This document shows positions 61,826-64,000 of a DNA stretch of 64,000 nt, one piece after another. The stretch spans positions 17,598,403 to 17,662,402 of the forward strand of contig CM046303.1 in assembly GCA_025267735.1 (NCBI GenBank). Direction: 5' to 3'. How positions within the stretch are numbered: position 1 is the stretch's first letter; each line of letters opens with the position of its first letter. The translations under genes were made by a program, and so were the position numbers. The notes below the pieces were generated by a model, which did no database searches, was not told the origin of the DNA, and was given only the letters and a program-made list of their open reading frames with translations. This stretch comes from Mactra quadrangularis (lineage: Eukaryota; Mollusca; Bivalvia; Venerida; Mactridae).

Positions 61826-64000
61826 TAATAATAATAATAATAATAATAAAGACTTTATTTTAAGAGGCTACACATTTGGATAAATCCAATCTTCCATGTG
61901 GGCCTCTATCAAACATATTACACAGTATATACAATATTTACATAATGATGAATGCATATTAGACTTGAGAAAAACATGTTATATACATAAGAAAATCAAA
62001 ATTAAGAGCAAAGTAACCTGAAAAAAGGAACAATAGGCATGAGATGAGTTTAAGGTGGACAAAGAACATTTCAATCTTTTTGCATTTTCCATTTAATGTA
62101 CTGCTTTTTGAATGAGCTAAGGCTGTTAGCAAGACGGATGTTTAGGGGTATTTCATTCCAAATGACTGGTCCTGAGTATGTTATAGATTTTCTAAAGAAT
62201 TCAAGCCTAGGTTTTGGGACATTCAGTTTTTGTGTAGAACTTGATCTTAATTGGTGATTATTACTTAAGACAAATCTGTTATTTAAATATTCAGGACTTG
62301 TGTTATTAAGAGATTTGTAGACAATAATAGCCTTTTTATAGTTAACACGGTCTGGAAATTTCATCCAATTTAGTTGTTTGAATAACTCCTCCGACGGGGC
62401 ATCAAAAGGTTTGTTAAGAATTATTCTGGCGGCCCTTTTTTGAAATTTTACCATTGTGTTTGTTAATTGCTCATTACAAGACCCCCAGATAGTGCAACAG
62501 TAGTCAATATGTGGAAGGATGTATGCATTGAAAAACAGTTTTCTAGTATGCAGATTTAGGAATTGTTTTATTCTTAGGAGGAGATATAATAAAGAATTGC
62601 ATTTCTTAAGAGTTGTCTCAACTTGCAGTTTCCAACTTAAGTTTTTGTCAATGACTACCCCCAATAATTTATGGTTTGGTACCTTTTCTAAAGGTTCATC
62701 GTTCAGTTTAAGTGGCTTGAAGTTAATGTTTTCCAACTTCTCATGCTGGTTGGAGGCTGTGATAAACATTGTTTTACTTTTAGAGGCATTTGGGGCCATT
62801 CCATTTAAGGAACACCAGGTCTCAAATGACTCTAGCTGAGTCTGAAGCAAACAACTGACATCAGATTTATTTTTTCCAAATGCTGATAGGGTTGTGTCAT
62901 CAGCAAACATGTGGGCATTTTTAACAGATAAGGGTAAATCATTGATATAAATAAGGAAAAGTATTGGGCCTAGAACAGAACCTTGTGGTACACCAGCGTT
63001 TATCTCTTGGGATTCTGACAGTTTACCAGAAAAACATACTTTTTGGCGTCTAAGACTCAAATAAGAGAGTGACCACAACATTGCTTTGTCACTAAATTTA
63101 TAACATTTCAATTTTTGTAAAAGAAGTTTATGGTTAATCAAGTCAAAGGCTTTAGATAGGTCAAGAAATACAGTACCAACAATGTTACTTTCATTTATTT
63201 CATTAATCCATTCATCCACAATATTTACTAGGGCAGTTTCACATGAATGAGATTTTCTAAATCCAGATTGGCTCTTGCTGAAGAGATTATTTTTCTCCAA
63301 AAAATCTGTTAATTGGATGCACACATGCTTTTCATATAGCTTAGATAACACCGGTAGAATTGATATTGGCCGATAGTTCTTTTTATCACTTTTACTACCA
63401 CTTTTGAAGATAGGAGTCACTTTAGCCATTTTGTACATGTTTGGATACTTGCTAGTTGCTATACTTAAATTAAAGACTTTTTGTAATGGTCCGGCTATAA
63501 TGTCTGCCGTTTCTTTCAAAAACTTTGGTGCTAGGCCATCGAGACCTGTTGACTTAGCTGGGTTCAGTCTAGTTAGTTCTTTCTCAATGAATTTAAGGGA
63601 AAAGGGTGCTATACTAAAGAAATCTTCAGACTTAATTTTACATTCCACGTAACATTTTATTTCTTCTAGAGTGCTATTGAAAGAACTATTGTTAAGGTCG
63701 GGAGCAGAATTAAATACACTAATAAAGTAGTTGTTAAAGTTTTCAGCAGCTAGTTTGGGGTCTGTAATTAAAGTGCCAGATTCATCTATTAAGTTTGACT
63801 CTTTTTGCAATTGTTTACCTGAAAGATCCTTAAGGTTCTTCCACAGAGATTTAGGGTTTTTGAGATTTTCGTTAATAGTTTTTGATAATAATTAGATTTT
63901 GCTTGTTTGATTTCCAATTTTGATTTGTTTCTAAAATATTTAAATTGGTCGATGTCGCCCACCCTTTTTGCATTATCTCTTTTTTTAATTGTATCTGCTA
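61826..64000 (-). mobile_element. CR1/Jockey-type non-LTR retrotransposon, ORF2 reverse transcriptase (5' end off the window)
   Basis: The long frame 62071-63810 encodes about 580 residues of a reverse transcriptase: ADIIAGPL, RPISILPVLSKLYEK, SGFRKSHSCETAL, the catalytic [32 protein letters not shown] and the catalytic FADD, then a C-terminal YILPHIDYCCTIWGS region. Upstream, 63890-64000 encodes the usual linker (RVGDIDQFKYFRNKSK, AKSNYYQK) in another frame. The break is at the A5/T5 run 63879-63883, where a sixth A would restore it. The 3'UTR ends in AATAAAG and a (TTA)n tail at 61826-61850, next to satellite DNA. Apart from that one frameshift the frame is intact, suggesting a young insertion. 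Confidence 0.9.

Noticed and set aside
60478..61883. Plus-strand open frames in the right satellite arm
   Set aside because: Same repeat-derived frame as the left arm, in inverted orientation; the last one runs into the (TAA)n tail of the retrotransposon.
62519..62839. Plus-strand frames opposite the retrotransposon
   Set aside because: Antisense shadows of the reverse-transcriptase frame.

Overview
The window looks like a stretch of nuclear DNA from an animal, most probably a bivalve mollusc. It is AT-rich, its genes are split by long introns with GT-AG borders, and the proteins are animal orthologues (NVL, PP2A catalytic subunit, RACK1). The organism call is inference: it rests on dispersed repeats that begin ACAAGAGCTGTCAGAGGAG and end GTCGAGCTAAAAA, and on an element ending GCGGGGGTATAA, which I associate with bivalve genomes.

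Layout. 1-120: C-terminal scrap of a pogo/Tigger-like transposase (+). 419-9792: the first six coding exons of an NVL-like nucleolar AAA-ATPase (-); the ATPase domains lie beyond the left edge. Its intron 3 holds an exact 65-bp x 11 tandem repeat and a 2.1-kb block saturated with the motif ACACG on one strand. 9868-10979: a hAT-type element with a perfect 8-bp target duplication. 15943-23988: a complete PP2A catalytic subunit gene (-), six coding exons. 25170-26810: a dead non-LTR retrotransposon whose 5' part is inverted, as in twin priming. 28598-29587: a foldback-like element ending just upstream of RACK1. 29731-35509: a complete RACK1 gene (+), seven coding exons, with several short inverted-repeat elements in its introns. 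42327-52507: a complete, previously easy-to-miss five-exon gene (-) for a 146-residue Shisa/WBP1/CYYR1-like (six-cysteine, single-pass, PY-motif) membrane protein. 52835-59452 and 60090-61825: two oppositely oriented arms of a ~183-bp satellite, the first containing a six-monomer higher-order repeat of ~1098 bp. 61826-64000: a nearly intact CR1/Jockey-type non-LTR retrotransposon (-) that inserted into the satellite.

The three full genes and NVL are unrelated housekeeping or membrane-adaptor genes; nothing suggests that they act as one pathway, although NVL (60S ribosome biogenesis) and RACK1 (40S ribosome component) both serve ribosomes. All exon joins given were checked by hand for reading phase. 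The richest unexplained signals are the ACACG block, the two foldback-type elements whose termini are arrays of short direct repeats, a group of CAGGG-ended miniature elements with 5-bp duplications, and the satellite monomer, which carries a conserved hairpin and a tRNA T-arm/B-box-like segment.
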